From Curtobacterium flaccumfaciens UCD-AKU (GTDB taxonomy: Bacteria; Actinomycetota; Actinomycetes; Actinomycetales; Microbacteriaceae): a stretch of 64,000 nucleotides of DNA. Shown here piece after piece: positions 56,612-64,000 of the stretch. The stretch covers positions 1 to 64,000 of the forward strand of contig NZ_KB714620.1 in the NCBI RefSeq assembly GCF_000349565.1. Direction: 5' to 3'. The translations under genes were made by a program, and so were the position numbers. The notes beneath the pieces are model-generated. The model ran no database searches. It was not told where the DNA came from and saw only the letters and a program-made list of their open reading frames with translations. Every line of letters starts with the position of its first letter. The first letter of the stretch is position 1.

Positions 56612-59600
56612 ATGGCGCTCCAGCCAACCCAGCCCTCGGCACCGACGAGCCTCGTGCCGCCGCACCGCCGCTTCTCCGCGATCCCGGACGCCACGGGCAT
56701 GTACGACCCGGCGAACGAGAAGGACGCCTGCGGACTGGCGATGGTCGCGACCCTGCGCGGCACGCCGGGGCACGACATCGTCGACGCGGCGCTCGGTGCG
56801 CTCCGGAACCTCGAGCACCGCGGTGCCGTGGGATCCGACGCGGGCACCGGTGACGGCGCCGGCATCCTGTGCCAGGTGCCGGACGAGTTCCTGCGGGACG
56901 TCGTACCGTTCGAGCTGCCGGCAGCGGGGGAGTACGCCGTCGGGACCGCCTACCTGCCGCTGGACGACGACGCCCGGCACGCGGTGAAGGGCGCCGTCGA
57001 ACGACTCGCCCGCGAAGAGGGCCTGAAGGTCCTGGGGTGGCGCGAGGTCCCGGTGCGTCCGGAGGTCCTCGGCACGCTCGCCCGCGCCGCGATGCCGGCG
57101 TTCGAGCAGCTGTTCGTCGCCTCGATCCGGCACGACGTGCACGGGGCATCGTGGAGCGGCATCGCCCTCGACCGGCAGGCGTTCCGGCTCCGGAAGCGCG
57201 CCGAGCACGACAACGACCTGTACTTCATGTCGCTGTCGAGCCGCACCATGGTCTACAAGGGCATGGTCACGACGCTCCAGCTCGAGCCGTTCTACCCGGA
57301 CCTGAGCGACGAGCGCTTCACGTCGAAGCTCGCGATCGTGCACTCGCGCTACTCCACCAACACGTTCCCGTCGTGGCCACTCGCCCAGCCGTTCCGGACC
57401 ATCGCCCACAACGGTGAGATCAACACGGTGCGCGGCAACCGCAACTGGATGCGGGCGCGCCAGTCGCAGCTCGAGAGCGAACTGCTGGGCGACATGGCCC
57501 CGCTGCTCCCCATCGTCAGCCCGGGGGCGAGTGACTCGGCCTCGTTCGACGAGGTCCTCGAGCTGCTGACCCTGACCGGTCGGACGCTGCCGCACGCGGT
57601 GTCGATGATGGTGCCCGAGGCGTGGGAGAACCAGGTCGGGATGGACCAGGACCTCCGGGCGTTCTACGAGTACCACTCGATGCTCATGGAGCCGTGGGAC
57701 GGCCCCGCCGCGATCACCTTCACCGACGGGTCGCTCGTCGGCGCCACCCTCGACCGCAACGGCCTGCGCCCCGGCCGGTTCCTCGTCACCGACGACGGGC
57801 TCATCGTGATGGGCTCCGAGACCGGGGTCATCGACGTGCCGGCCGCCAAGGTCGTGCGCAAGGGCCGCCTGCGCCCGGGCCGGATGTTCCTGGTGGACAC
57901 CGAGGCCGGCCGCATCATCGAGGACGACGAGGTCAAGCGCGAGCTCGCCGCCTCGGGTCCGTGGGCCGACTGGCTCGAAGCCGGCCGCATCAACCTGAAC
58001 GACCTGCCGGAGCGCGAGCACATCGTGCACACCCCGGCCTCGGTCACCCGCCGTCAGCGGGCGTTCGGCTACACCGAAGAAGAAGTCCGCATCCTGCTCC
58101 GTCCGATGGCCGCAGCGGGTGCCGAACCGCTCGGTGCGATGGGGTCGGACACCCCGATCGCGGTGCTGTCGGAGCGTCCGCGACTGCTCTTCGACTACTT
58201 CACGCAGCAGTTCGCCCAGGTGACCAACCCGCCGCTCGACTCGATCCGCGAGCAGGTCATCACCTCGATGGGGATGGGTCTCGGTCCGGAGCGCAACCTG
58301 CTCTCCGCCGGTCCGGAGCACGCGAAGCAGATCACGCTCGACTTCCCCGTGATCGACAACGACCAGCTCGCCAAGGTCCAGCACTTCGAGACCGAGTCGG
58401 GTCGCCACCTGACCGTCACGATCAAGGGGCTGTACCGCGTCGACGCCGGCAAGAAGGCGATGCAGAAGCGCATCGCCGCCGTGTGCGACGAGGTCGACGC
58501 CGCGATCGAGTCCGGCAAGCAGTTCATCGTGCTGTCCGACCGCGACGGCAACGCCGAGCAGGCGCCGGTGCCGAGCCTGTTGCTCCTCGCCGCCGTCCAC
58601 CACCACCTGATCCGCACCGAGCAGCGCATGAAGGTCGGGCTCATCGTCGAGGCCGGTGACGTCCGCGAGGTCCACCACGTGGCGACCCTGATCGGGTACG
58701 GCGCGTCGGCGATCAACCCGTACCTGGCGATGGAGACCTGCGAGAACCTGGTCCGCGCGGGCATGATCCCTGGCATCACCCCCGAGCAGGCGGTCAAGAA
58801 CGTCATCAAGGCGCTCGGCAAGGGCGTGCTGAAGATCATGTCGAAGATGGGCATCTCCACGGTGTCCAGCTACGCCGGTGCGCAGGCCTTCGAGGCCGTC
58901 GGGCTCAGCCAGGAGTTCGTCGACAAGTACTTCACGGGCACCTCGTCGATCCTGGGCGGCGTCGACATCGACGTCATCGCCAAGGAGAACGCCGAGCGGC
59001 ACGCCCAGGCGTACCCGCAGGACGGCGCGGTGCTGTCGCACGAGCGGCTGCAGATCGGGGGCGAGTACCAGTGGCGCCGTCAGGGTCCGCCGCACCTGTT
59101 CAACCCGGACACGGTGTTCCGCCTGCAGCACGCGACCCGTGCCCGCCGGTACGACATCTTCCGCGAGTACTCGAGCGCCGTGGACGACCAGTCCGAGCAG
59201 CTGATGACGCTCCGCGGGCTGTTCCGCTTCAAGCAGGGTGCGCGCAAGCCCATCGCGCTCGACGAGGTCGAGTCGATCGAGTCGATCGTCAAGCGCTTCA
59301 ACACGGGCGCGATGTCCTACGGGTCCATCTCGAAGGAAGCCCACGAGACCCTCGCCATCGCGATGAACCGTCTCGGCGGCCGCTCGAACACGGGCGAGGG
59401 CGGCGAGGACGTCGACCGCTTGCTCGACCCCGAGCGCCGCAGCGCCATCAAGCAGGTCGCCTCCGGACGCTTCGGCGTGACGAGCATGTACCTGACGCAC
59501 GCCACCGACATCCAGCTCAAGATGGCGCAGGGTGCGAAGCCCGGCGAGGGTGGTCAGCTGCCCCCGGCCAAGGTCTACCCGTGGGTGGCACGGACCCGGC

Positions 59601-61216
59601 ACGCCACCGCGGGCGTCGGCCTGATCTCGCCGCCGCCGCACCACGACATCTACTCCATCGAGGACCTCAAGCAGCTGATCTTCGACGTGAAGCGGGCCAA
59701 CCCGGCCGCCCGCGTCCACGTGAAGCTCGTCAGCCAGTCCGGCATCGGTGCCGTCGCGGCCGGTGTGACGAAGGCCCTGGCCGACGTCGTGCTCGTGTCC
59801 GGCCACGACGGCGGCACCGGCGCCAGCCCGCTGAACTCGCTCAAGCACGCCGGCACCCCGTGGGAGATCGGCCTGGCCGAGACCCAGCAGACGCTCATGC
59901 TGAACGGCATGCGCGACCGGGTCGTCGTGCAGGTGGACGGGCAGATGAAGACGGGGCGCGACGTCGTCGTGGCCGCGTTGCTCGGAGCAGAGGAGTACGG
60001 CTTCGCGACCGCTCCGCTCGTGGTCGAGGGGTGCATCCTGATGCGCGTCTGCCACCTGGACACCTGCCCTGTGGGCGTCGCCACGCAGAACCCGGAGCTC
60101 CGCAAGCGCTTCTCCGGCAAGCCGGAGTTCGTCGTCAACTTCTTCGAGTTCATCGCACAAGAGGTCCGCGAGCTCCTCGCCGAGCTCGGCTTCCGCAGCC
60201 TCGACGAGGCGATCGGGCAGACCGACGCGCTCGACGTGGACCGCGCCGTGGAGCACTGGAAGGCGTCGGGCCTCGACCTCGCGCCGGTGCTCAAGGGACC
60301 GCACTTCGACGACGCGGAGCCGCGCCGCCACCACCGCGAGCAGGACCACGAGCTGGACCAGCACTTCGACGTGCACCTCATCCAGCAGACCGCTGACGTG
60401 CTCGACCACGGCGGGTCGATCGCGCTCGACCTGCCCATCCGGAACACCGAGCGCGCCGTCGGCACCATGCTCGGCCACCAGGTGACCCTGCGACACGGGG
60501 AACACGGGCTGCCCAACGGTTCGATCGACGTCACGCTGCGCGGTTCGGCCGGGCAGTCGCTCGGCGCGTTCCTGCCGGCGGGCATCACGCTGCGCCTGAT
60601 CGGCGACAGCAACGACTACGTCGGCAAGGGCCTGTCCGGCGGCCAGATCGTCGTCCGCCCCGACGCCGGTTCGGGCTTCGACCCGGCCGAGAACGTCATC
60701 GCCGGCAACGTCATCGGGTACGGCGCCACCCAGGGCAGCATGTTCATCCGCGGCATCGTGGGCGAGCGGTTCCTGGTGCGCAACTCCGGTGCCACGGCGG
60801 TCGTCGAGGGTGTGGGCGACCACGCGCTCGAGTACATGACGGGTGGACTCGCGCTCATCATCGGCGAGACCGGCCGGAACCTCGGTGCCGGTATGTCGGG
60901 TGGCACGGCGTACGTCCGGGGCCTGCGCCGGGAGCACGTGAACACCGACGCCCTGGCGACCGGCGAGCTCCGGCTCGAGGCGCTCGACAGTGCCGACGTC
61001 GAGATCGTCACCGACCTGCTCACCCGGCACGCCGACGAGACGGGGTCGACGCTCGCGTCCGACCTGCTGGCGTCCGGGGACCTGAGCGACTTCGTCAAGG
61101 TGCTGCCGCGCGACTACGCGGCGGTGCTCGAGACGCGCAGACAGGCCGTCGACGAGGGGCTCGACCCCGACGGTGACATCGTTTGGAATCGGATCATGGA
61201 GGTGACCGGTGGCTGA
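56612..61216 (+). CDS. gltB: Glutamate synthase (NADPH) large subunit
   Basis: Transfers the glutamine amide to 2-oxoglutarate, giving two glutamates. It is 1534 aa. A propeptide of about 39 residues precedes the nucleophile Cys in [16 protein letters not shown]. The class II amidotransferase domain has [22 protein letters not shown]. The central and FMN domains have [16 protein letters not shown] and [13 protein letters not shown]. The 3Fe-4S ligands follow Cx5Cx4C in [15 protein letters not shown]. The C-terminal GXGXG beta-helix shows [10 protein letters not shown] and [14 protein letters not shown] 56612. The end of the gene shares a 20-bp repeat with the start of gltD. Confidence 0.97.
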   Translation: MALQPTQPSAPTSLVPPHRRFSAIPDATGMYDPANEKDACGLAMVATLRGTPGHDIVDAALGALRNLEHRGAVGSDAGTGDGAGILCQVPDEFLRDVVPFELPAAGEYAVGTAYLPLDDDARHAVKGAVERLAREEGLKVLGWREVPVRPEVLGTLARAAMPAFEQLFVASIRHDVHGASWSGIALDRQAFRLRKRAEHDNDLYFMSLSSRTMVYKGMVTTLQLEPFYPDLSDERFTSKLAIVHSRYSTNTFPSWPLAQPFRTIAHNGEINTVRGNRNWMRARQSQLESELLGDMAPLLPIVSPGASDSASFDEVLELLTLTGRTLPHAVSMMVPEAWENQVGMDQDLRAFYEYHSMLMEPWDGPAAITFTDGSLVGATLDRNGLRPGRFLVTDDGLIVMGSETGVIDVPAAKVVRKGRLRPGRMFLVDTEAGRIIEDDEVKRELAASGPWADWLEAGRINLNDLPEREHIVHTPASVTRRQRAFGYTEEEVRILLRPMAAAGAEPLGAMGSDTPIAVLSERPRLLFDYFTQQFAQVTNPPLDSIREQVITSMGMGLGPERNLLSAGPEHAKQITLDFPVIDNDQLAKVQHFETESGRHLTVTIKGLYRVDAGKKAMQKRIAAVCDEVDAAIESGKQFIVLSDRDGNAEQAPVPSLLLLAAVHHHLIRTEQRMKVGLIVEAGDVREVHHVATLIGYGASAINPYLAMETCENLVRAGMIPGITPEQAVKNVIKALGKGVLKIMSKMGISTVSSYAGAQAFEAVGLSQEFVDKYFTGTSSILGGVDIDVIAKENAERHAQAYPQDGAVLSHERLQIGGEYQWRRQGPPHLFNPDTVFRLQHATRARRYDIFREYSSAVDDQSEQLMTLRGLFRFKQGARKPIALDEVESIESIVKRFNTGAMSYGSISKEAHETLAIAMNRLGGRSNTGEGGEDVDRLLDPERRSAIKQVASGRFGVTSMYLTHATDIQLKMAQGAKPGEGGQLPPAKVYPWVARTRHATAGVGLISPPPHHDIYSIEDLKQLIFDVKRANPAARVHVKLVSQSGIGAVAAGVTKALADVVLVSGHDGGTGASPLNSLKHAGTPWEIGLAETQQTLMLNGMRDRVVVQVDGQMKTGRDVVVAALLGAEEYGFATAPLVVEGCILMRVCHLDTCPVGVATQNPELRKRFSGKPEFVVNFFEFIAQEVRELLAELGFRSLDEAIGQTDALDVDRAVEHWKASGLDLAPVLKGPHFDDAEPRRHHREQDHELDQHFDVHLIQQTADVLDHGGSIALDLPIRNTERAVGTMLGHQVTLRHGEHGLPNGSIDVTLRGSAGQSLGAFLPAGITLRLIGDSNDYVGKGLSGGQIVVRPDAGSGFDPAENVIAGNVIGYGATQGSMFIRGIVGERFLVRNSGATAVVEGVGDHALEYMTGGLALIIGETGRNLGAGMSGGTAYVRGLRREHVNTDALATGELRLEALDSADVEIVTDLLTRHADETGSTLASDLLASGDLSDFVKVLPRDYAAVLETRRQAVDEGLDPDGDIVWNRIMEVTGG

Positions 61217-61277
61217 GCGTCACGCACGTCCGGAATCGACAGAGCCCATCACAACCCTGGAGGTGACCGGTGGCTGA
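61197..61277 (+). repeat. 20-bp direct repeat at the gltB/gltD junction
   Basis: TGGAGGTGACCGGTGGCTGA occurs at 61197-61216 (end of gltB, including its stop) and again at 61258-61277 (over the gltD start). The copies are identical and 61 bp apart start to start. Each copy carries a GGAGGTGACC ribosome-binding-like stretch, a GTG and a TGA. Confidence 0.9.
61209..61277 (+). CDS. Possible 22-codon ORF bridging gltB and gltD
   Basis: GTG at 61209 overlaps the gltB stop and opens a 22-aa frame ([22 protein letters not shown]) whose TGA overlaps the gltD GTG at 61270. The first GTG has GGAGGTGA just upstream. It could be a coupling peptide, or just the spacer left by a duplication of the junction. 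It has no recognisable similarity and translation is unproven. Confidence 0.3.
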   Translation: MAERHARPESTEPITTLEVTGG

Positions 61278-62727
61278 CCCCAAGGGATTCCTGAAGGTCC
61301 AGGAACGCGAACTCCCGCCCCGGCGCCCCGTGCCCGTGCGGCTCATGGACTGGAAAGAGGTCTACGAGCAGCAGGAGTCCGGTGTCCTGAAGCGCCAGGC
61401 CGGCCGGTGCATGGACTGCGGCGTGCCGTTCTGCCACCAGGGCTGCCCGCTCGGCAACCTCATCCCGGAGTGGAACGACCTGACCTGGCGCGGTGAGGGC
61501 CGTCAGGCGATCGAACGCCTGCACGAGACGAACAACTTCCCGGAGTTCACGGGGCGGCTCTGCCCGGCCCCGTGCGAGTCGTCCTGCGTGCTCGGCATCA
61601 ACCAGCCGCCGGTGACCATCAAGCAGGTCGAGGTCTCGATCATCGACCAGGCGTTCCAGAACGGGTGGGTCACGCCGCACCCGCCGGAGCGCCTGACCGG
61701 CAAGACCGTCGCCGTGGTGGGCTCCGGCCCCGCCGGGCTCGCGGCCGCGCAGCAGCTCACGCGTGCCGGGCACACGGTCGCCGTCTACGAGCGGGACGAC
61801 CGCATCGGCGGACTGCTCCGCTACGGCATCCCGGACTTCAAGATGGAGAAGCGCCAGATCGACGCGCGCCTCGCCCAGATGCAGGCCGAGGGCACCCGGT
61901 TCCGTGCCGGTGTCGAGATCGGCAAGGACATCACCTGGGACGACCTGAAGTCCCGCTACGACGCGGTCGTGGTCGCCACCGGTGCCACCGTGCCCCGTGA
62001 CCTGCCGATCCCGGGGCGCGACCTCGAGGGCGTGCACTTCGCGATGGACTACCTGGTCCAGCAGAACAAGGCGAACGCGGGCACGACGGTCGACAACCAG
62101 ATCACGGCCGAGGGCAAGCACGTCGTCGTCATCGGCGGCGGCGACACCGGTGCGGACTGCATCGGCACCGCACACCGTCAGGGCGCGCTGAGCGTGACGA
62201 ACCTGGCGATCGGCAAGCAGCCGCCGCTCGAGCGTCCGTCCGACCAGCCGTGGCCGATGTTCCCGACCGTGTTCGAGATCACGAGTGCCCACGAAGAGGG
62301 CGGCGAGCGGCACTTCCTCGCCTCCACCGTCGAGTTCCTGTCGAACGACGCGGGTGAGGTCCGTGCGCTCCGGGTCGCCGAGACCGAGTACCTCGACGGC
62401 CGACGGGTGCCGAAGGCGGGCACCGAGCGGGAGATCCCGGCGGACCTCGTCCTCATCGCGATGGGCTTCACGGGCCCCGAGTCGGACACGATCGAGCCGC
62501 AGCTCGGCCTGCCGACCACGGGCTCCGGGTCGCTCGACCGCCGTGCCGACTACGCGACCAACGAGGCCGGCGTGTTCGTCGCGGGCGACGCGGGTCGGGG
62601 GCAGTCGCTCATCGTGTGGGCGATCGCCGAGGGCCGTGCCGCGGCCGCACAGGTGGACGAGTACCTCGAGGGCTCCACCATCCTGCCGGCTCCGGTCAAG
62701 GCGACCGACCGGGCGATCTCCGTCTGA
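61270..62727 (+). CDS. gltD: Glutamate synthase (NADPH) small subunit
   Basis: Passes electrons from NADPH through FAD and 4Fe-4S clusters to GltB. It is 485 aa. N-terminal cluster cysteines are in CMDCGVPFCHQGCPLGNLIPEWN and CPAPCESSCVLGI. FAD binding is AVVGSGPAGLAAAQQL, and the NADPH site is VVVIGGGDTGADCIGTAHR. A final FAD contact is GVFVAGDAGRGQSLIVWAI. GTG 61270 follows GGAGGTGACC. The stop overlaps the ATG of a small repeat ORF (TGATG). Confidence 0.96.
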   Translation: MADPKGFLKVQERELPPRRPVPVRLMDWKEVYEQQESGVLKRQAGRCMDCGVPFCHQGCPLGNLIPEWNDLTWRGEGRQAIERLHETNNFPEFTGRLCPAPCESSCVLGINQPPVTIKQVEVSIIDQAFQNGWVTPHPPERLTGKTVAVVGSGPAGLAAAQQLTRAGHTVAVYERDDRIGGLLRYGIPDFKMEKRQIDARLAQMQAEGTRFRAGVEIGKDITWDDLKSRYDAVVVATGATVPRDLPIPGRDLEGVHFAMDYLVQQNKANAGTTVDNQITAEGKHVVVIGGGDTGADCIGTAHRQGALSVTNLAIGKQPPLERPSDQPWPMFPTVFEITSAHEEGGERHFLASTVEFLSNDAGEVRALRVAETEYLDGRRVPKAGTEREIPADLVLIAMGFTGPESDTIEPQLGLPTTGSGSLDRRADYATNEAGVFVAGDAGRGQSLIVWAIAEGRAAAAQVDEYLEGSTILPAPVKATDRAISV

Positions 62728-62834
62728 TGCCGGACGATCACGAGATGTCGGACCGCCACCAGATGTCGGACGGCCACCAGATGTCGGACCGCCACCGGAC
62801 GACGGATCGCCGCCAGAAGACGGACCGTCTCCAC
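62727..62834 (+). repeat. 18-bp tandem repeat, six decaying copies
   Basis: Six consecutive 18-bp units run from 62727 to 62834. The best are ATGTCGGACCGCCACCAG (62745-62762) and the copies at 62763-62780 and 62781-62798, each one base different. The first, fifth and sixth units are more diverged. The period is a multiple of three and starts on the gltD stop. Confidence 0.85.
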
Positions 62835-62855
62835 CAGATGCTCACGCTCCCGTGA
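62727..62855 (+). CDS. Possible 42-aa hexapeptide-repeat protein after gltD
   Basis: An ATG that overlaps the gltD stop (TGATG) opens a 42-codon frame made of six-residue repeats: MPDDHE, MSDRHQ, MSDGHQ, MSDRHR, TTDRRQ, KTDRLH, then QMLTLP. It is rich in His, Asp and Arg and has no membrane segment. The overlap would allow coupled translation. It may be a real small charged or metal-binding peptide, or noncoding repeats that happen to stay open. The last bases lie in a hairpin. Confidence 0.35.
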   Translation: MPDDHEMSDRHQMSDGHQMSDRHRTTDRRQKTDRLHQMLTLP

Positions 62856-62895
62856 GCGTGAGGCCACCAGCACTCGGTAGGGTGCTGGTGGCCTC
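62841..62895 (+). terminator. Overlapping hairpins ending the gltBD unit
   Basis: A 14-bp stem (62860-62873 with 62882-62895, 8-nt loop) is the likely terminator. An 8-bp stem just upstream (62841-62848 with 62855-62862) shares three bases with it, so the two cannot form fully together. Confidence 0.65.
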
Positions 62896-62901
62896 GCTTC
62901 G

Positions 62902-62926
62902 TTCCGCGCGGCCCCACAGCGCGGAA
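62902..62926 (+). other. Hairpin in the pyk upstream region
   Basis: TTCCGCGC (62902-62909) pairs with GCGCGGAA (62919-62926) around a 9-nt loop, 34 nt before the pyk start. It could be an operator-like inverted repeat or an RNA structure in the pyk leader. No convincing -10 is seen nearby. Confidence 0.45.
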
Positions 62927-62960
62927 ACCCAAGCTCCATCCACCACCACGAAGGAATCCA

Positions 62961-64000
62961 TTGAGACGCGCAAAGATCGTTTCGACGCTCGGACCGGCAA
63001 CGTCGGACTACGAGACCGTCAAGGAGATCATCGAAGCGGGCGTCGACGTCGCCCGCCTCAACCTCAGCCACGGTGACTACAGCGTCCACGAGGCCAACTA
63101 CGTCAACGTCCGTCGTGCCGCCGAAGAGCTCGGCAAGCCCGTCGCGATCCTCGTCGACCTGCAGGGTCCGAAGATCCGTCTGGCCCGCTTCGCCGACGGC
63201 CCGCACGACCTGGCGGTCGGTGACATCTTCACCATCACGACCGAGGACGTCCCCGGCTCGAAGGAGATCTGCGGCACGACGTTCAAGGGCCTGCCGCAGG
63301 ACGTCAAGCCCGGCGACCCGCTGCTCATCGACGACGGCCGCGTCCGCCTGCGTGTCCTCGACACCGACGGCGTCCGGGTCCGCACCGAGGTCGTCGTCCC
63401 CGGCACGGTGTCCAACAACAAGGGCATCAACCTGCCCGGTGTCGCCGTCAACGTCCCCGCGCTGAGCGAGAAGGACGAGGCCGACCTCCGCTGGGCGATC
63501 CGCCAGGGTGCCGACCTCATCGCGCTGTCGTTCGTCCGCAACGCGAGCGACGTCGTGCGTGCGCACGAGATCATGGACGAAGAGGGCAAGCGCCTGCCGG
63601 TCATCGCCAAGGTCGAGAAGCCCCAGGCCGTCGACGCGCTCGAGGAGATCATCGACGCCTTCGACAGCATCATGGTCGCCCGCGGTGACCTCGGCGTCGA
63701 GCTCCCGCTCGAGGCCGTCCCGATCGTGCAGAAGCGCGCCGTCGAGCTGTCCCGCCGCATGGCGAAGCCGGTCATCGTCGCGACGCAGATGCTCGAGTCG
63801 ATGATCTCGTCGCCGATCCCCACGCGCGCCGAGACCTCCGACGTCGCGAACGCCGTGCTCGACGGTGCCGACGCGGTCATGCTGTCCGGTGAGACGAGCG
63901 TCGGTGAGTACCCGGTGCAGACCGTCCGCACCATGGCCCGCATCGTGGAGTCCACCGAGGACCACGGCCTCGAGCGCATCGCGCCGCTCGGCACCAAGCC
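62961..64000 (+). CDS. pyk: Pyruvate kinase (3' end beyond the window)
   Basis: Transfers phosphate from phosphoenolpyruvate to ADP in glycolysis. The visible 346 codons start at TTG 62961 with RRAKIVSTLGPATSDYETVKEII, the standard N-terminus, after a GAAGGA ribosome binding site. Further blocks are VARLNLSHGD, LVDLQGPKIRLARF, the B domain (about 70-165), LSEKDEADLRWAI, VIAKVEKPQAVDALEEII (catalytic Lys), IMVARGDLGVELPLE (metal site) and ATQMLESMI. The frame is open at the window end, so about 130 C-terminal residues are missing. The TTG start is supported by position and lack of an ATG/GTG alternative. Confidence 0.95.
   Translation, partial: MRRAKIVSTLGPATSDYETVKEIIEAGVDVARLNLSHGDYSVHEANYVNVRRAAEELGKPVAILVDLQGPKIRLARFADGPHDLAVGDIFTITTEDVPGSKEICGTTFKGLPQDVKPGDPLLIDDGRVRLRVLDTDGVRVRTEVVVPGTVSNNKGINLPGVAVNVPALSEKDEADLRWAIRQGADLIALSFVRNASDVVRAHEIMDEEGKRLPVIAKVEKPQAVDALEEIIDAFDSIMVARGDLGVELPLEAVPIVQKRAVELSRRMAKPVIVATQMLESMISSPIPTRAETSDVANAVLDGADAVMLSGETSVGEYPVQTVRTMARIVESTEDHGLERIAPLGTK

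Noticed and set aside
56435-61030. A 1531-codon minus-strand open frame over gltB
   Set aside because: It is the antisense shadow of gltB, with repetitive VDDLVD/RVDLDVR-like composition and no motif.

Overview
The window is GC-rich actinobacterial chromosome with almost no spare space. Gene content, gene order, frequent GTG/TTG starts, TANNNT hexamers 6-7 nt before start codons (leaderless transcripts) and an mIHF-guanylate kinase fusion all point to Microbacteriaceae. A Curtobacterium-like organism is my best guess, inferred from the sequence alone. There is no rRNA, tRNA, CRISPR array, insertion sequence or prophage that I can support. The window starts just upstream of proS and ends inside pyk.

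Layout. (1) 0.1-11 kb: translation and RNA genes proS, nusA, ylxR, infB, rbfA, truB, with mutY on the opposite strand, a degenerate uridine-kinase-like protein, two small membrane proteins and ribF. (2) 11-16 kb: a DUF349 coiled-coil protein and a membrane-anchored cyclophilin on the minus strand, then rarA and rpsD. (3) 16-26 kb: a 60-aa membrane protein, alaS, ruvX, mltG, the shikimate run aroC-aroK-aroB, and a UbiB/ABC1 kinase. (4) 26-40.6 kb: efp-nusB, then a pyrimidine operon pyrR-pyrB-pyrC-(PH-like protein)-carA-carB-pyrF joined by overlapping stop/start codons to mIHF-gmk, followed by rpoZ, metK and priA. (5) 40.7-44.2 kb: an insertion into the usual priA-fmt pair, holding a DUF4383 membrane protein and an SF2 helicase with two C-terminal membrane segments. 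(6) 44.3-55.4 kb: fmt, rsmB, rpe, hisE, hisG, hisF, hisI, trpE, a Trp-associated membrane protein, an HGxxPAAW protein, trpC, trpB, trpA. (7) 55.5-64 kb: lgt, gltB, gltD, pyk.

How the genes work together. The pyr block encodes all steps from bicarbonate and glutamine to UMP except dihydroorotate dehydrogenase (pyrD) and orotate phosphoribosyltransferase (pyrE). A PyrR-binding-loop-like sequence lies just before the pyrR ribosome binding site. The his-trp block feeds the two pathways with pentose phosphate (rpe) and shares one coupled transcription unit. hisH, hisA/priA-type isomerase, trpG and trpD are not here. gltBD supplies glutamate nitrogen.

Most striking observation: pyrB contains a perfect 240-bp, in-frame tandem duplication (28167-28406 and 28407-28646) that doubles 80 residues of the aspartate-binding domain. 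It is either a very recent mutation, possibly reversible, or an assembly error. Other items worth a look are the mIHF-Gmk fusion, the helicase with membrane segments, the PyrR site, an 18-bp repeat that reads as a hexapeptide-repeat mini-protein between gltD and pyk, and a 20-bp repeat that frames a 22-codon ORF at the gltB/gltD junction.
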